Below are positions 44,861-52,878 of a stretch of 64,000 nt of DNA, piece after piece. The stretch comes from Pseudothioglobus sp905182815 (lineage in GTDB: Bacteria; Pseudomonadota; Gammaproteobacteria; PS1; Pseudothioglobaceae): positions 1,178,001-1,242,000 of the forward strand of contig NZ_CP159805.1 in NCBI RefSeq assembly GCF_048087625.1, written 5' to 3'. Within the stretch, counting starts at the first letter, position 1; every line of letters begins with the position of its first letter. Under the pieces are notes generated by a model. That model did no database searches. It was not told where the DNA came from and saw only the letters and a program-made list of their open reading frames with translations. The position numbers were made by a program, and so were the translations under genes.

Positions 44861-45885
44861 TTACCATATAAGTCTTGAGTATGGCTAAGACGAACCTCTC
44901 CTATATGAGAGAAAGCAAGGTCTGTAGCAATCCTGCCTCGCGGTGTTCTCATTATAAATCCCTGCTGAAGAAGGTAAGGCTCTATCATATCCTCTAAGGT
45001 TGATCGCTCTTCACCAAGCGCAGTAGCTAAAGTATCAAGTCCTACCGGTCCCGCTGAAAACTTAGTAATAATGAGGCTAAGGTAATCTCGATCGAGCTGT
45101 TCAAGGCCTGCCTCATCAACTTTTAACGTTTCAAGAGCTTCTTTTGCAATTTGTATATTTATTACACCATTTGTTTTAACATCTGCAAAATCACGAACTC
45201 TTCTTAAAAGGCGATTAGCTATTCTAGGAGTTCCTCTTGAGCGCTTAGCAATTTCTAATGAGCCCTGGCCTTCGATTTCAATATTTAAAATTGAAGCGGA
45301 CCTTTCTACTATCTCTTGAAGCTCTTTAACATTATAAAAAGTCAAACGATGCACTATTCCAAACCTGTCTCTCAGAGGTGAAGTAAGCATTCCTGCCCTG
45401 GTAGTTGCACCAATTAGAGTAAATGGCGGCAGTTCTAGCTGGACTGAGTGAGCAGCAACGCCCTCTCCTACTAAAATATCGAGTTTAAAATCCTCTAATG
45501 CGGGATAAAGAATTTCTTCAACAACTGGGTTGAGCCTGTGAATTTCGTCTATAAAAAGAATGTCAAATGGTTCAAGCTTAGTAAGTATTGCAGCCAAATC
45601 ACCAGAGCGTTCCAGAACAGGGCCAGACGTTTGTTTAATTCCTGCACCCATTTGATTGGCAATAACATTGGCAAGAGTTGTCTTACCTAATCCTGGAGGC
45701 CCATAAATTAGGCAATGATCAAGAACATCTGAACGTGACTTTGCTGCCTGAATAAATAAAGACATTTGTGATTTAACATCTTCTTGGCCAATATAATCTG
45801 CAAATGAATTTGGCCTAACTGAGGTAACTTTTAGATCCTCATTATTTTGATTTTCTCCGCCAACTAGACTGTCCTCTTCAATCAT
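44857..45885 (-). CDS. ruvB: Holliday junction branch-migration motor RuvB
   Basis: AAA+ motor of RuvAB. It is 342 residues. Walker A is YGPPGLGKTTLAN, Walker B ILFIDEIHRLNP, sensor GATTRAGMLTSPLRDRFG, and a winged-helix C terminus (GFIMRTPRGRIATDLAF). It heads an eight-gene minus-strand operon with the tol genes, glyS and dtd. Upstream, between ruvB and hemA, a TGGTCT-ttatttt-AGACCA hairpin lies at about 45910-45929; no LexA box is evident. Confidence 0.97.
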   Translation of the reverse strand: MIEEDSLVGGENQNNEDLKVTSVRPNSFADYIGQEDVKSQMSLFIQAAKSRSDVLDHCLIYGPPGLGKTTLANVIANQMGAGIKQTSGPVLERSGDLAAILTKLEPFDILFIDEIHRLNPVVEEILYPALEDFKLDILVGEGVAAHSVQLELPPFTLIGATTRAGMLTSPLRDRFGIVHRLTFYNVKELQEIVERSASILNIEIEGQGSLEIAKRSRGTPRIANRLLRRVRDFADVKTNGVINIQIAKEALETLKVDEAGLEQLDRDYLSLIITKFSAGPVGLDTLATALGEERSTLEDMIEPYLLQQGFIMRTPRGRIATDLAFSHIGEVRLSHTQDLYGK

Positions 45886-45990
45886 CTTTAATCATTTTAT
45901 TTAAAATTTATGGTCTTTATTTTAGACCAATAGGTAGTTATATTTATTAATTATACAAAACTATCCCTTTATCTTAAACTGCTTTATCTT

Positions 45991-46019
45991 TTGATGAAAT
46001 TGAATAGACAATGTATAAT
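45991..46019 (+). promoter_or_regulatory. Predicted sigma70 promoter of hemA-prfA
   Basis: TTGATG (45991-45996) and TATAAT (46014-46019) are 17 bases apart, ending 30 bases before the hemA ATG. The -10 is preceded by TG, as at dxs and ahcY. Confidence 0.65.
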
Positions 46020-46049
46020 TAATGGATTAAATTATTTTCGTTTTTTTAA

Positions 46050-47318
46050 ATGTCGAATATTGCAATACTGAGTGTAAACCATCAGATAGCCCCAGTAGCA
46101 ATTAGGGAAAAAGTAGCCTTTGCTCATGGTGAGCTTGCGCCAGCTATTTCTTCTCTACTCTCACTCAAAGAAATTAAAGGCTGCGTTATCTTTTCTACCT
46201 GTAACAGGTCAGAAATTTACGTCTCCCATGACTCAAAGAATATTCGTGATGTTTTAATAAAGTTTTTAGCATCCAGTCACGGTATAGATCATCACTCTTT
46301 AATTGAGTATGTTTCTTATTATGAAGAAAATGAAGCCGTCCAACATATATGTAATGTTGCTTGTGGGCTAGAATCTTTAGTTCTAGGTGAGCCTCAAATT
46401 TTTGGACAACTAAAAGATGCTTATCAGCTCTCAAAAAATGAAAGTGCTTTAGATAAAATTTTAGAAAAATTATTTCAACATGTCTTTAAAATCGCAAAAA
46501 AAGTTCGTACTGACACAAATATAGGTTCTTCACCTGTCTCAGTTGCTTATTGCGCTGTTAAGCTAAGTGAAAAAATATTTACAAACCTTTCAAGCCAAAC
46601 TGTTTTGCTTATAGGCGCTGGAGAGATGATTGAGCTAAGTGCTCAGCACCTTAGTAAAAGAGGTGTAAGAAAAATGATTTTTGCAAATAGAACTATAGAA
46701 AATGCCCAGCCAATTGCAATTAAGCATGATGCCGAGGCGATTTCATTAAAAAGCCTATCTGAAAATCTTCATAGGGTGGATATAGTTATCTCCTCAACAG
46801 CAGCGCCTATTCCAATTATTGGAAAAGGCTTAATTGAAACAGTTCTTCATCAAAGAAAACATAAACCAATGCTACTTATTGATTTAGCTATTCCTAGAGA
46901 TATTGAACCAGAGGCGAATCAACTAGAAGATGTATTTCTATATAGTGTGGATGATTTACAGCAAATTGCTAATAGCAATTTAGAAGAAAGACTAAAAGAA
47001 AAAGTTATTGCTAAGAAGATAATTAATGCAAAAAGTGTTGATTTTATTGAATGGGCAAACAATATTCCTAATGAAGAGATAATTAAAAATCATAGAAGGC
47101 AAGCAAATTTACTTAAAGATGAGCTATTACAAACTGCCTTAAGAAAACTTAAATCAGGCTCAAATCCTGATCTAGTGGTAGAGGAGCTTGCTGACAAACT
47201 TACTAATAAATTACTACATAAAGCTTTAGAGAATTTAAAAAATCCTAGCAGTCTTAAAACTGACTCTCATGAAATAGTCGAAAAAGATAAAACAAATCTC
47301 CCTAAGATCGACAACTAA
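46050..47318 (+). CDS. hemA: Glutamyl-tRNA reductase
   Basis: First step of C5 tetrapyrrole synthesis: reduces glutamyl-tRNA to glutamate-1-semialdehyde. It is 422 residues. The catalytic Cys is in VIFSTCNRSEIY, with GLESLVLGEPQIFGQLKDAY, the NADPH-binding LLIGAGEMIELSAQHL and a C-terminal dimerisation helix. A clear promoter lies upstream; the ATG lacks a good ribosome site. It is joined to prfA by a one-base stop/start overlap, a classic gammaproteobacterial pair. Confidence 0.96.
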   Translation: MSNIAILSVNHQIAPVAIREKVAFAHGELAPAISSLLSLKEIKGCVIFSTCNRSEIYVSHDSKNIRDVLIKFLASSHGIDHHSLIEYVSYYEENEAVQHICNVACGLESLVLGEPQIFGQLKDAYQLSKNESALDKILEKLFQHVFKIAKKVRTDTNIGSSPVSVAYCAVKLSEKIFTNLSSQTVLLIGAGEMIELSAQHLSKRGVRKMIFANRTIENAQPIAIKHDAEAISLKSLSENLHRVDIVISSTAAPIPIIGKGLIETVLHQRKHKPMLLIDLAIPRDIEPEANQLEDVFLYSVDDLQQIANSNLEERLKEKVIAKKIINAKSVDFIEWANNIPNEEIIKNHRRQANLLKDELLQTALRKLKSGSNPDLVVEELADKLTNKLLHKALENLKNPSSLKTDSHEIVEKDKTNLPKIDN

Positions 47319-48406
47319 TGAATCAATCAATCCTTACTAAATTAGAGCAATTATCCATGCGCCTTGAAGAAATCAACGTGATGCTCTCAGATCAGTCTAT
47401 TGCCTCTGATCAAAATAAATTTAGAGAACTTTCCATAGAGCACTCTCAATTAAGCCCAATAAATGACAAGTACATTGAATATTTATCAGTCGCTGCTGAT
47501 ATTGATGCTGCAGAAGCTCTTCTCCAGGAAGATGACCAAGACATCAAAGAAATGGCTGAGGAGGAAATTGTTTCAGGTAGAAAGATTTTAGAGCAACTAG
47601 AATTAGATCTTAAGAAATCACTTCTTCCAAAAGATCCGAACGACTCACGTAATATTATTATTGAAATTCGAGCAGGAACAGGTGGGGATGAGGCAAGTAT
47701 TTTTTCAGGTGATCTTTATAGAATGTACACTCGATATGTAGAAAAATCTAAATGGCAGCTAGAAATATTAAGCTCTAATTTAGGAGAGCATGGTGGCTTC
47801 AAAGAAATTATTGCTCGAATAAGTGGCACCAACGTCTACTCAAAACTTAAATTTGAATCCGGCGCTCATCGCGTTCAAAGGGTTCCTGAAACTGAGTCTC
47901 AAGGAAGAGTTCATACATCTGCTTGCACCGTTGCTGTAATGCCAGAAGTTTCTAGCATTGAAGAAGTTAATATCAATATGAATGATGTAAGGGTTGATAC
48001 CTTTAGAGCTTCTGGAGCTGGAGGTCAGCATGTCAACAAAACTGACTCTGCAGTTCGCGTAACTCATATTCCTACTGGAACAGTTGTAGAATGCCAAGAT
48101 GGCCGCTCTCAGCATAAAAATAAAGCTCAAGCTTTATCAGTTCTAGCATCCAGAATTTTGGATGCTCAACAACAAGAACAACAGAAGGAGCAGGCCTCTC
48201 AAAGAAAAGAACTTGTTGGAAGTGGTGACCGATCTCAAAGAATCAGAACTTACAATTACCCCCAAGGAAGGGTTACTGACCATCGGATTAATTTAACGCT
48301 CTACAAATTAAGCGAAGTCATGGAGGGTGAATTAGAAGCAATTATAGACCCATTAGTAATTGAGCAACAAACTAACCAATTGACCGCACTTAATGAATCC
48401 CTTTAA
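47318..48406 (+). CDS. prfA: Peptide chain release factor 1
   Basis: Reads UAA and UAG stop codons. It is 362 residues. The catalytic GGQ is in RASGAGGQHVNKTDSAV; the codon-recognition part includes VQRVPETESQGRVHTSA. It starts on the last base of hemA. prmC, which methylates this GGQ and often follows, is not here; the convergent znuB end overlaps by 4 bases. Confidence 0.97.
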   Translation: MNQSILTKLEQLSMRLEEINVMLSDQSIASDQNKFRELSIEHSQLSPINDKYIEYLSVAADIDAAEALLQEDDQDIKEMAEEEIVSGRKILEQLELDLKKSLLPKDPNDSRNIIIEIRAGTGGDEASIFSGDLYRMYTRYVEKSKWQLEILSSNLGEHGGFKEIIARISGTNVYSKLKFESGAHRVQRVPETESQGRVHTSACTVAVMPEVSSIEEVNINMNDVRVDTFRASGAGGQHVNKTDSAVRVTHIPTGTVVECQDGRSQHKNKAQALSVLASRILDAQQQEQQKEQASQRKELVGSGDRSQRIRTYNYPQGRVTDHRINLTLYKLSEVMEGELEAIIDPLVIEQQTNQLTALNESL

Positions 48407-49191
48407 CTGCCTCTATTTGGAAGGAATTGGGCAATAAAAAAGAAAACTCCTAAAGTAATAACTATGGCAGGACCAGTTGCTAAATCAAATGTAATTGAAG
48501 TGTAAAGCCCTAATAAAACAGAAACAATTGATATGATCATTGAGCTAAAAATCATTGCTATAGGTGAGTTTGAAAAAACTCGAGCTATTGCAGGCGGAAT
48601 AATTAGTAAAGAGGTAATCAACAAAACGCCTACAATTTGGACTGAAACAGACACAGCCAGTGCTATTAAAAACATAAAAAGCAGCTCATAAAAGGTTTTA
48701 TTAACGCCTTCAGCTTTGGCTAATTCTTCATTAAGTGTGAGTAATAACAGTTTTTTCCAATTAATAAATAATAGAAAAATAACACCGACCATAACAGAAA
48801 ATATCCAATAGATATCTTTAGAGGTTATGGATAATATATCTCCAAATAGATAAGAAAAATAATCTATATTTTGATCCCCAATAAAGCCTAGAACTACAAT
48901 ACCTAGCGACAGAGAAATATGAGAGAAGATACCTAGCACAGCATCACTCGACCAGAAGTCTTTTTGCTGCAAAAAAACAATCAGAGTTGCAAATAGTCCT
49001 CCAACAATAACCAAACCAAAATTAATACCCAGTCCAGTTGCAAGTCCAAGAGCAACACCTAAAAGCGCACTATGTGAAATAGAGTCCGAAAAATATGAAA
49101 GGCGCTTCCAAATAACAAAACAACCTAGAGAGCCTGCGATTATTGATACGCCAATTGCCGCAATTAGTGCCCTATAAATAAAATCATCCAT
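48403..49191 (-). CDS. znuB: Zinc/manganese ABC transporter permease
   Basis: Integral-membrane subunit (ABC-3 family) of a ZnuABC-type importer. It is 262 residues with about eight hydrophobic segments and the family motifs KRLSYFSDSISHSALLGVALG and LLITSLLIIPPAIAR. It lies 23 bases after fur on the same strand. znuA (binding protein) and znuC (ATPase) are absent on both sides, so they must lie outside the window. Zinc is the likeliest metal; manganese is possible. Confidence 0.87.
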   Translation of the reverse strand: MDDFIYRALIAAIGVSIIAGSLGCFVIWKRLSYFSDSISHSALLGVALGLATGLGINFGLVIVGGLFATLIVFLQQKDFWSSDAVLGIFSHISLSLGIVVLGFIGDQNIDYFSYLFGDILSITSKDIYWIFSVMVGVIFLLFINWKKLLLLTLNEELAKAEGVNKTFYELLFMFLIALAVSVSVQIVGVLLITSLLIIPPAIARVFSNSPIAMIFSSMIISIVSVLLGLYTSITFDLATGPAIVITLGVFFFIAQFLPNRGS

Positions 49192-49214
49192 AATTTATAA
49201 AGCCCTAAAAAAAC

Positions 49215-49622
49215 TTAATGACAGTCCTTGCATAAGCCATAAAGGTATAGTGAATGATCAGTCAATTCAAAGCCATGTTTTTTTGCAATTTGAAGCTGAT
49301 GTTGTTCAATAACATCATCTTGAAATTCGATAATCTTACTGCACTTCACACACACTAGATGGTCGTGATGTTCTAAGCCGCATAACTCATAGACAGCCTG
49401 GTTATTTTCAAAATTTAATTTTTGAACAATTCCAGATTCTTCAAATTGAGATAAAACGCGGTAAATTGTTGCAACACCAACCTCTTCATTTTGCTCAATG
49501 AGAACTCTATAGATGTCCTCAGCACTCAAATGATGGTTTGGTGATTTCTCCAAAACTTCTAAAATCTTTAGCCTTGGAAGTGTAACTTTAAGACCAGCAC
49601 TTTTTAAATCTTCTGCATCCAT
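49215..49622 (-). CDS. fur: Ferric uptake regulator
   Basis: Iron-responsive repressor, 135 residues. N-terminal winged helix (KSAGLKVTLPRLKILEVLE, GVATIYRVLSQFEESGIV), then metal sites in EHHDHLVCVKCSKIIEFQ and DHSLYLYGLCKDCH. Sequence fits Fur better than Zur, though it is cotranscribed with a zinc-type permease. The target box found at 36.7 kb matches the Fur consensus. It is divergent from bamE across 50 bases, a common arrangement in gammaproteobacteria. Confidence 0.94.
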   Translation of the reverse strand: MDAEDLKSAGLKVTLPRLKILEVLEKSPNHHLSAEDIYRVLIEQNEEVGVATIYRVLSQFEESGIVQKLNFENNQAVYELCGLEHHDHLVCVKCSKIIEFQDDVIEQHQLQIAKKHGFELTDHSLYLYGLCKDCH

Positions 49623-49672
49623 TTAAAAATCCTTAAGGTAAAATCTTATTTATATTTTATATGTTTTAACTA

Positions 49673-50119
49673 ATGATGAAGAGATTAACTTTTATTCTAC
49701 TTGGCTGTCTTATATTGACTGGGTGTACAAATTCTCTTCCTAAGGCGCCTGAAATTCCTAAACTGCCAAAGTTTTCTATGCCAGAGTTACCAAAAATGCC
49801 TAAGCTATCACTGCCTAGCTGGGCTAAGCCTAAGATGCCCTCAATTGATGTATATAAACCAACAATTATGCAGGGAACAATTTTAGATATTAAAGAAGTT
49901 AATCAGCTTCAATTAGGGATGTCAAAGCAGTCTGTAATGAACTTGATTGGCTCGCCAAGTATTATTGATCCTTTTCATCAATATCAATGGGACTACATTA
50001 ATCACTCAACAATTGATGGTGAGATAGAAATTAGATACCGCTTAAGGCTTATATTTTCAGGTAATCTGTTATCTGAAATTGACAAGAGTGGCTTAGAGGA
50101 ATTATTAAACTCTAATTAA
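49673..50119 (+). CDS. bamE: BamE/OmlA outer-membrane assembly lipoprotein with Pro-rich linker
   Basis: Lipoprotein of the BAM complex. It is 148 residues; the signal peptide ends in the lipobox LTGC with lipidated Cys at about residue 18. Residues about 22-64 are an unusual proline-rich stretch with recurring KxP and LPK units. The BamE domain follows (GTILDIKEVNQLQLGMSK, GSPSIIDPFHQYQWDY). E. coli BamE is about 113 residues, so the linker is an insertion. It is divergent from fur. Confidence 0.88.
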   Translation: MMKRLTFILLGCLILTGCTNSLPKAPEIPKLPKFSMPELPKMPKLSLPSWAKPKMPSIDVYKPTIMQGTILDIKEVNQLQLGMSKQSVMNLIGSPSIIDPFHQYQWDYINHSTIDGEIEIRYRLRLIFSGNLLSEIDKSGLEELLNSN

Positions 50120-50200
50120 TAAAAGAATGTGTCTTTAAATTAAGTCCTAAGCTCCTTCGAATCTATCGCCTTTATTGAGCTTATCAACTAAAATAATGAT

Positions 50201-50803
50201 ATGTCAAAGCTATCGGTCAATAACTTAAGTTGCCAAAGAGGCTACAACCTTCTCTTTGAAAACTTATCTTTTGAATTAAATTCTGGTGAAGTCCTTAGAA
50301 TCTCTGGTCAAAATGGATCAGGAAAAACCTCACTTCTAAAGATAATTGCTGGACTTAATACTCCAGAGCTGGGCTCCATAGAATTCGACCAAAATCAATC
50401 AAATAGCGAAAAATATCAAATAGAAACTCTATATCTTGGTCACTATGCTGCTTTAAGTTCGGAGCTTAGCTGCATCGAAAATCTAGAATATTTAACCAAT
50501 CTAAATACAGAAATTTTATCGCCAAATTTTCATGACGCTTTAAAAGAAGTTGGATTAGAAAATTATGAATATGAGTCTGCTGGAAACCTTTCTGCAGGCC
50601 AGAAAAGGAGGGTAGCATTATCACTTCTTTTTATTAGTCAGTCGAAAGTGTGGCTTCTTGATGAGCCTTTCACCGCACTAGACTCAGATGGAACCAAGAT
50701 AATTGAAAATCAAATTGAAAAGCATTGTGCAAATGGCGGTCTATGTATCTTAACAACCCATCAAGATTGCAATATTAAAAACCTTAAGGAGATTTCTCTT
50801 TGA
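50201..50803 (+). CDS. ccmA: Cytochrome c maturation ATPase CcmA
   Basis: ABC ATPase that, with CcmBCD, releases holo-CcmE in haem delivery to c-type cytochromes. It is 200 residues. Walker A is RISGQNGSGKTSLLKI, signature NLSAGQKRRVALSLLF, Walker B VWLLDEPFTALDSDG, switch His LTTHQD. The end overlaps ccmB by 4 bases. Confidence 0.93.
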   Translation: MSKLSVNNLSCQRGYNLLFENLSFELNSGEVLRISGQNGSGKTSLLKIIAGLNTPELGSIEFDQNQSNSEKYQIETLYLGHYAALSSELSCIENLEYLTNLNTEILSPNFHDALKEVGLENYEYESAGNLSAGQKRRVALSLLFISQSKVWLLDEPFTALDSDGTKIIENQIEKHCANGGLCILTTHQDCNIKNLKEISL

Positions 50804-51465
50804 ATATCTTTTTAACAACTCTAACAAGAGATTTAAAAATGGCATTTAGAAATCCATCTAGCTTTCTTAACCCTCTAATGTTTTTTGTTATTTCTATTTC
50901 ATTATTTCCAATTGCTATAAGCCCAGATGCTGAAACATTAATGAATATAGCGCCTGGTATTATTTGGGTTATTACAATGCTTGCAGTACTTTTATCACTT
51001 AACTCCTTGTTTCACTCCGACTATGATAATGGCGTTCTTGAGCAAATAGTTATTTCACATCACCCACTTCCCTTAATACTGCTTGCTAAAACTACTGCGC
51101 ATTGGATACTTAGTGGGCTTCCAATCATATTACTTTCACCGTTACTTGGAGTAGCACTATTTTTAGACTCTAATAGCATCTATATTTTAATGTTAACGCT
51201 GTGTTTAGCCACCCCTTGTTTGAGCCTAATAGGTTCTATAGGGGCTTCATTAGTTGTTAGTATAAAAAACTCTGGAATGTTATTATCTTTATTAATACTT
51301 CCTCTTTATATACCTATTTTAATTTTTGCAACAAGCGCAGTCTCTCAATCACAATTCAACCTTTCAATTAATGGTCAGCTCTATTTTTTAGGCTCAATTC
51401 TTATTATTAGTCTTATAACTGCTCCATTTATAAGTGCGGTAGCATTAAGAATTAGCTTAGAATAA
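50800..51465 (+). CDS. ccmB: Cytochrome c maturation permease CcmB
   Basis: Membrane partner of CcmA. It is 221 residues with six hydrophobic segments and family segments FRNPSSFLNPLMFFVI and LEQIVISHHPLPLILLAKT. The start is TTG overlapping the ccmA stop (TTGA); an AAGGAG site 8 bases before it decides this. ccmC and later ccm genes do not follow; the metK promoter begins at once. Confidence 0.92.
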   Translation: MNIFLTTLTRDLKMAFRNPSSFLNPLMFFVISISLFPIAISPDAETLMNIAPGIIWVITMLAVLLSLNSLFHSDYDNGVLEQIVISHHPLPLILLAKTTAHWILSGLPIILLSPLLGVALFLDSNSIYILMLTLCLATPCLSLIGSIGASLVVSIKNSGMLLSLLILPLYIPILIFATSAVSQSQFNLSINGQLYFLGSILIISLITAPFISAVALRISLE

Positions 51466-51468
51466 TCT

Positions 51469-51497
51469 TTGCACATAATCATAAAAGATTATATAAT
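51469..51497 (+). promoter_or_regulatory. Predicted sigma70 promoter of metK
   Basis: TTGCAC (51469-51474) and TATAAT (51492-51497) with a 17-base spacer. The predicted start, about 51504, coincides with the 5' edge of the SAM-II-like aptamer. Confidence 0.7.
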
Positions 51498-51502
51498 TAT
51501 CA

Positions 51503-51562
51503 CGCGCTGATTTGTTTCGATTGCTAGCGTTGTCACTAAGGTGACTAAAATAAGCTAAAGTT
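51503..51562 (+). promoter_or_regulatory. SAM-II-type riboswitch aptamer before metK
   Basis: The leader reads GCGCTGATTTG then ATTGCTAGCGT, then GCTAAAG, in the order and spacing of the SAM-II (SAM-alpha) consensus (P1 arms GCGCT 51504-51508 and AGCGT 51526-51530; conserved GCTAAA 51554-51559). An extra GTCAC-taag-GTGAC stem sits between P1 and the GCTAAA element. The related SAM-V fold is the alternative. The gene it precedes makes SAM, which fits. Confidence 0.75.
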
Positions 51563-51599
51563 GGTGTTTTCCGGAGAAACCCACTTTAATGGTTTTTTT
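51557..51599 (+). terminator. Hairpin and T run between aptamer and metK
   Basis: AAAGT...ACTTT arms with GGT/ACC and TTTT/AGAA pairs give an imperfect stem of about 12 pairs (51557-51587). Five bases (AATGG) separate it from seven T residues (51593-51599). The 5' arm shares bases with the conserved GCTAAAG. It may be an expression-platform terminator or an mRNA structure. Confidence 0.45.
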
Positions 51600-51619
51600 A
51601 TTTTTTATAGGAATGCACT

Positions 51620-52753
51620 ATGATATTTACTTCTGAATCTGTTTCTGCTGGTCACCCTGATAAAGTTTGTGATCAAATCTCTGACGCTATTCTCGACGCC
51701 GCACTAAAACAAGACATTAATTCAAGAGTTGCTGTTGAAACTTTAGTTAAAGATAATCAAGTTGTCTTGGCTGGAGAAATAACTACTAACGCCCAAATTG
51801 ATTATGAGGAAGTGGTTCGAAAAACTATTCTTGGTATAGGTTATGACAAAGAAGAATATGGCTTTAATGGGAACACTTGTTCAGTAACTAACCTCTTAGG
51901 CAGACAGTCACAAGACATTTCTATGGGCGTTACAGAAAGTGAAAATCACGAGCAAGGTGCTGGTGATCAAGGGCTCATGTTTGGTTATGCTGAAAATTCA
52001 ACAGATGAATTAATGCCAGCACCTATTATGCTTTCTCATCAACTTGTTAAACAACAAGCAGAGCTAATGCTAAACGGCTCCATACCTTGGCTTCGCCCTG
52101 ATGCAAAATCCCAAGTTTCTTGTATTTATGAAGGTAATCAAATAGTAGGAATTGATGCGGTGGTTCTTTCAACGCAGCATGATGGTGACATCTCATTAGA
52201 AGAGCTTAGAGAAACGATACTTGAAGAAATTATTGAGCCGATCTTGCCAGAAAAATGGCTAACAAATGATACTCAGTTCCATATTAATCCAACTGGTAAC
52301 TTCGTAATTGGTGGTCCTGTTGGAGATGCTGGACTTACCGGAAGAAAAATTATTGTAGATACTTATGGCGGTATGGCTAGACATGGTGGTGGTGCTTTTT
52401 CTGGAAAAGACCCATCCAAAGTTGATAGAAGTGCAGCTTACGCAACTCGATATGTTGCAAAAAATATTGTGGCAGCTGGACTTGCTGAAAGATGTGAAAT
52501 TCAAGTTTCTTATGCAATTGGCGTTGCAGAGCCAACGAGTATTAGTGTTGATACTTTTGGAACTGGAAAAATTCCTCACCATGAAATGGTGGCATTGATT
52601 AGAAAGCACTTTGATCTAAGACCTAAAGGATTAATTGCAATGTTAGATTTAAAGCGCCCTATATATCAACAAACTGCTAGCTATGGTCATTTTGGCAGAA
52701 CTGAAGACTCAATTAGCTGGGAGAAAACTGATAGAGCAGATTTGCTAAAATAG
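51620..52753 (+). CDS. metK: S-adenosylmethionine synthetase
   Basis: Makes SAM from methionine and ATP. It is 377 residues. Motifs: TSESVSAGHPDKVCDQISDA, GAGDQGLMFGYA and GGGAFSGKDPSKVDRSAAY. AGGA lies 9 bases before the ATG. Its 150-base leader contains a promoter and a SAM-II-like aptamer. ahcY follows after its own promoter and riboswitch. Confidence 0.97.
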   Translation: MIFTSESVSAGHPDKVCDQISDAILDAALKQDINSRVAVETLVKDNQVVLAGEITTNAQIDYEEVVRKTILGIGYDKEEYGFNGNTCSVTNLLGRQSQDISMGVTESENHEQGAGDQGLMFGYAENSTDELMPAPIMLSHQLVKQQAELMLNGSIPWLRPDAKSQVSCIYEGNQIVGIDAVVLSTQHDGDISLEELRETILEEIIEPILPEKWLTNDTQFHINPTGNFVIGGPVGDAGLTGRKIIVDTYGGMARHGGGAFSGKDPSKVDRSAAYATRYVAKNIVAAGLAERCEIQVSYAIGVAEPTSISVDTFGTGKIPHHEMVALIRKHFDLRPKGLIAMLDLKRPIYQQTASYGHFGRTEDSISWEKTDRADLLK

Positions 52754-52776
52754 TTTCTTTTTTAATTATTTTTTTG

Positions 52777-52782
52777 TATAAT
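52777..52782 (+). promoter_or_regulatory. -10 element for ahcY
   Basis: TATAAT preceded by TG, placing the start near 52789, just before the SAH riboswitch. The -35 region (TTTCTT at 52754-52759) is weak. Confidence 0.5.
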
Positions 52783-52789
52783 ATCAAAC

Positions 52790-52851
52790 TTACCAAGGAG
52801 CGTTGCATTGGGATACTTCTCAATCAGGCTTGGTAACCAAAACGACGCTCA
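52790..52851 (+). promoter_or_regulatory. SAH riboswitch before ahcY
   Basis: S-adenosylhomocysteine riboswitch. P1 TACCAAG (52791-52797) pairs with CTTGGTA (52829-52835); P2 ATTGGG pairs with CTCAAT; conserved GAGCGTTGCA and CAGGCTTGG cores are present; P4 GAGCGTTG pairs with CGACGCTC (52843-52850). A run of eight T residues follows P4. In this class SAH binding raises expression, so ahcY would be induced when SAH accumulates. Confidence 0.9.
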
Positions 52852-52878
52852 TTTTTTTTCAATTTAATAGGAAATAAA

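Noticed and set aside
45908..45930. LexA box before ruvB
   Set aside because: The TGGTCT/AGACCA dyad does not match the CTG-N10-CAG pattern of gammaproteobacterial SOS boxes.
50120..50200. tRNA suggested by CTTCGAATC near 50157
   Set aside because: The 81-base gap has no acceptor or anticodon stem; the similarity is limited to one loop-like heptamer.
52259..52609. Minus-strand frame inside metK
   Set aside because: Entirely antisense to a conserved enzyme; Ser/Asn-rich composition typical of shadow frames.
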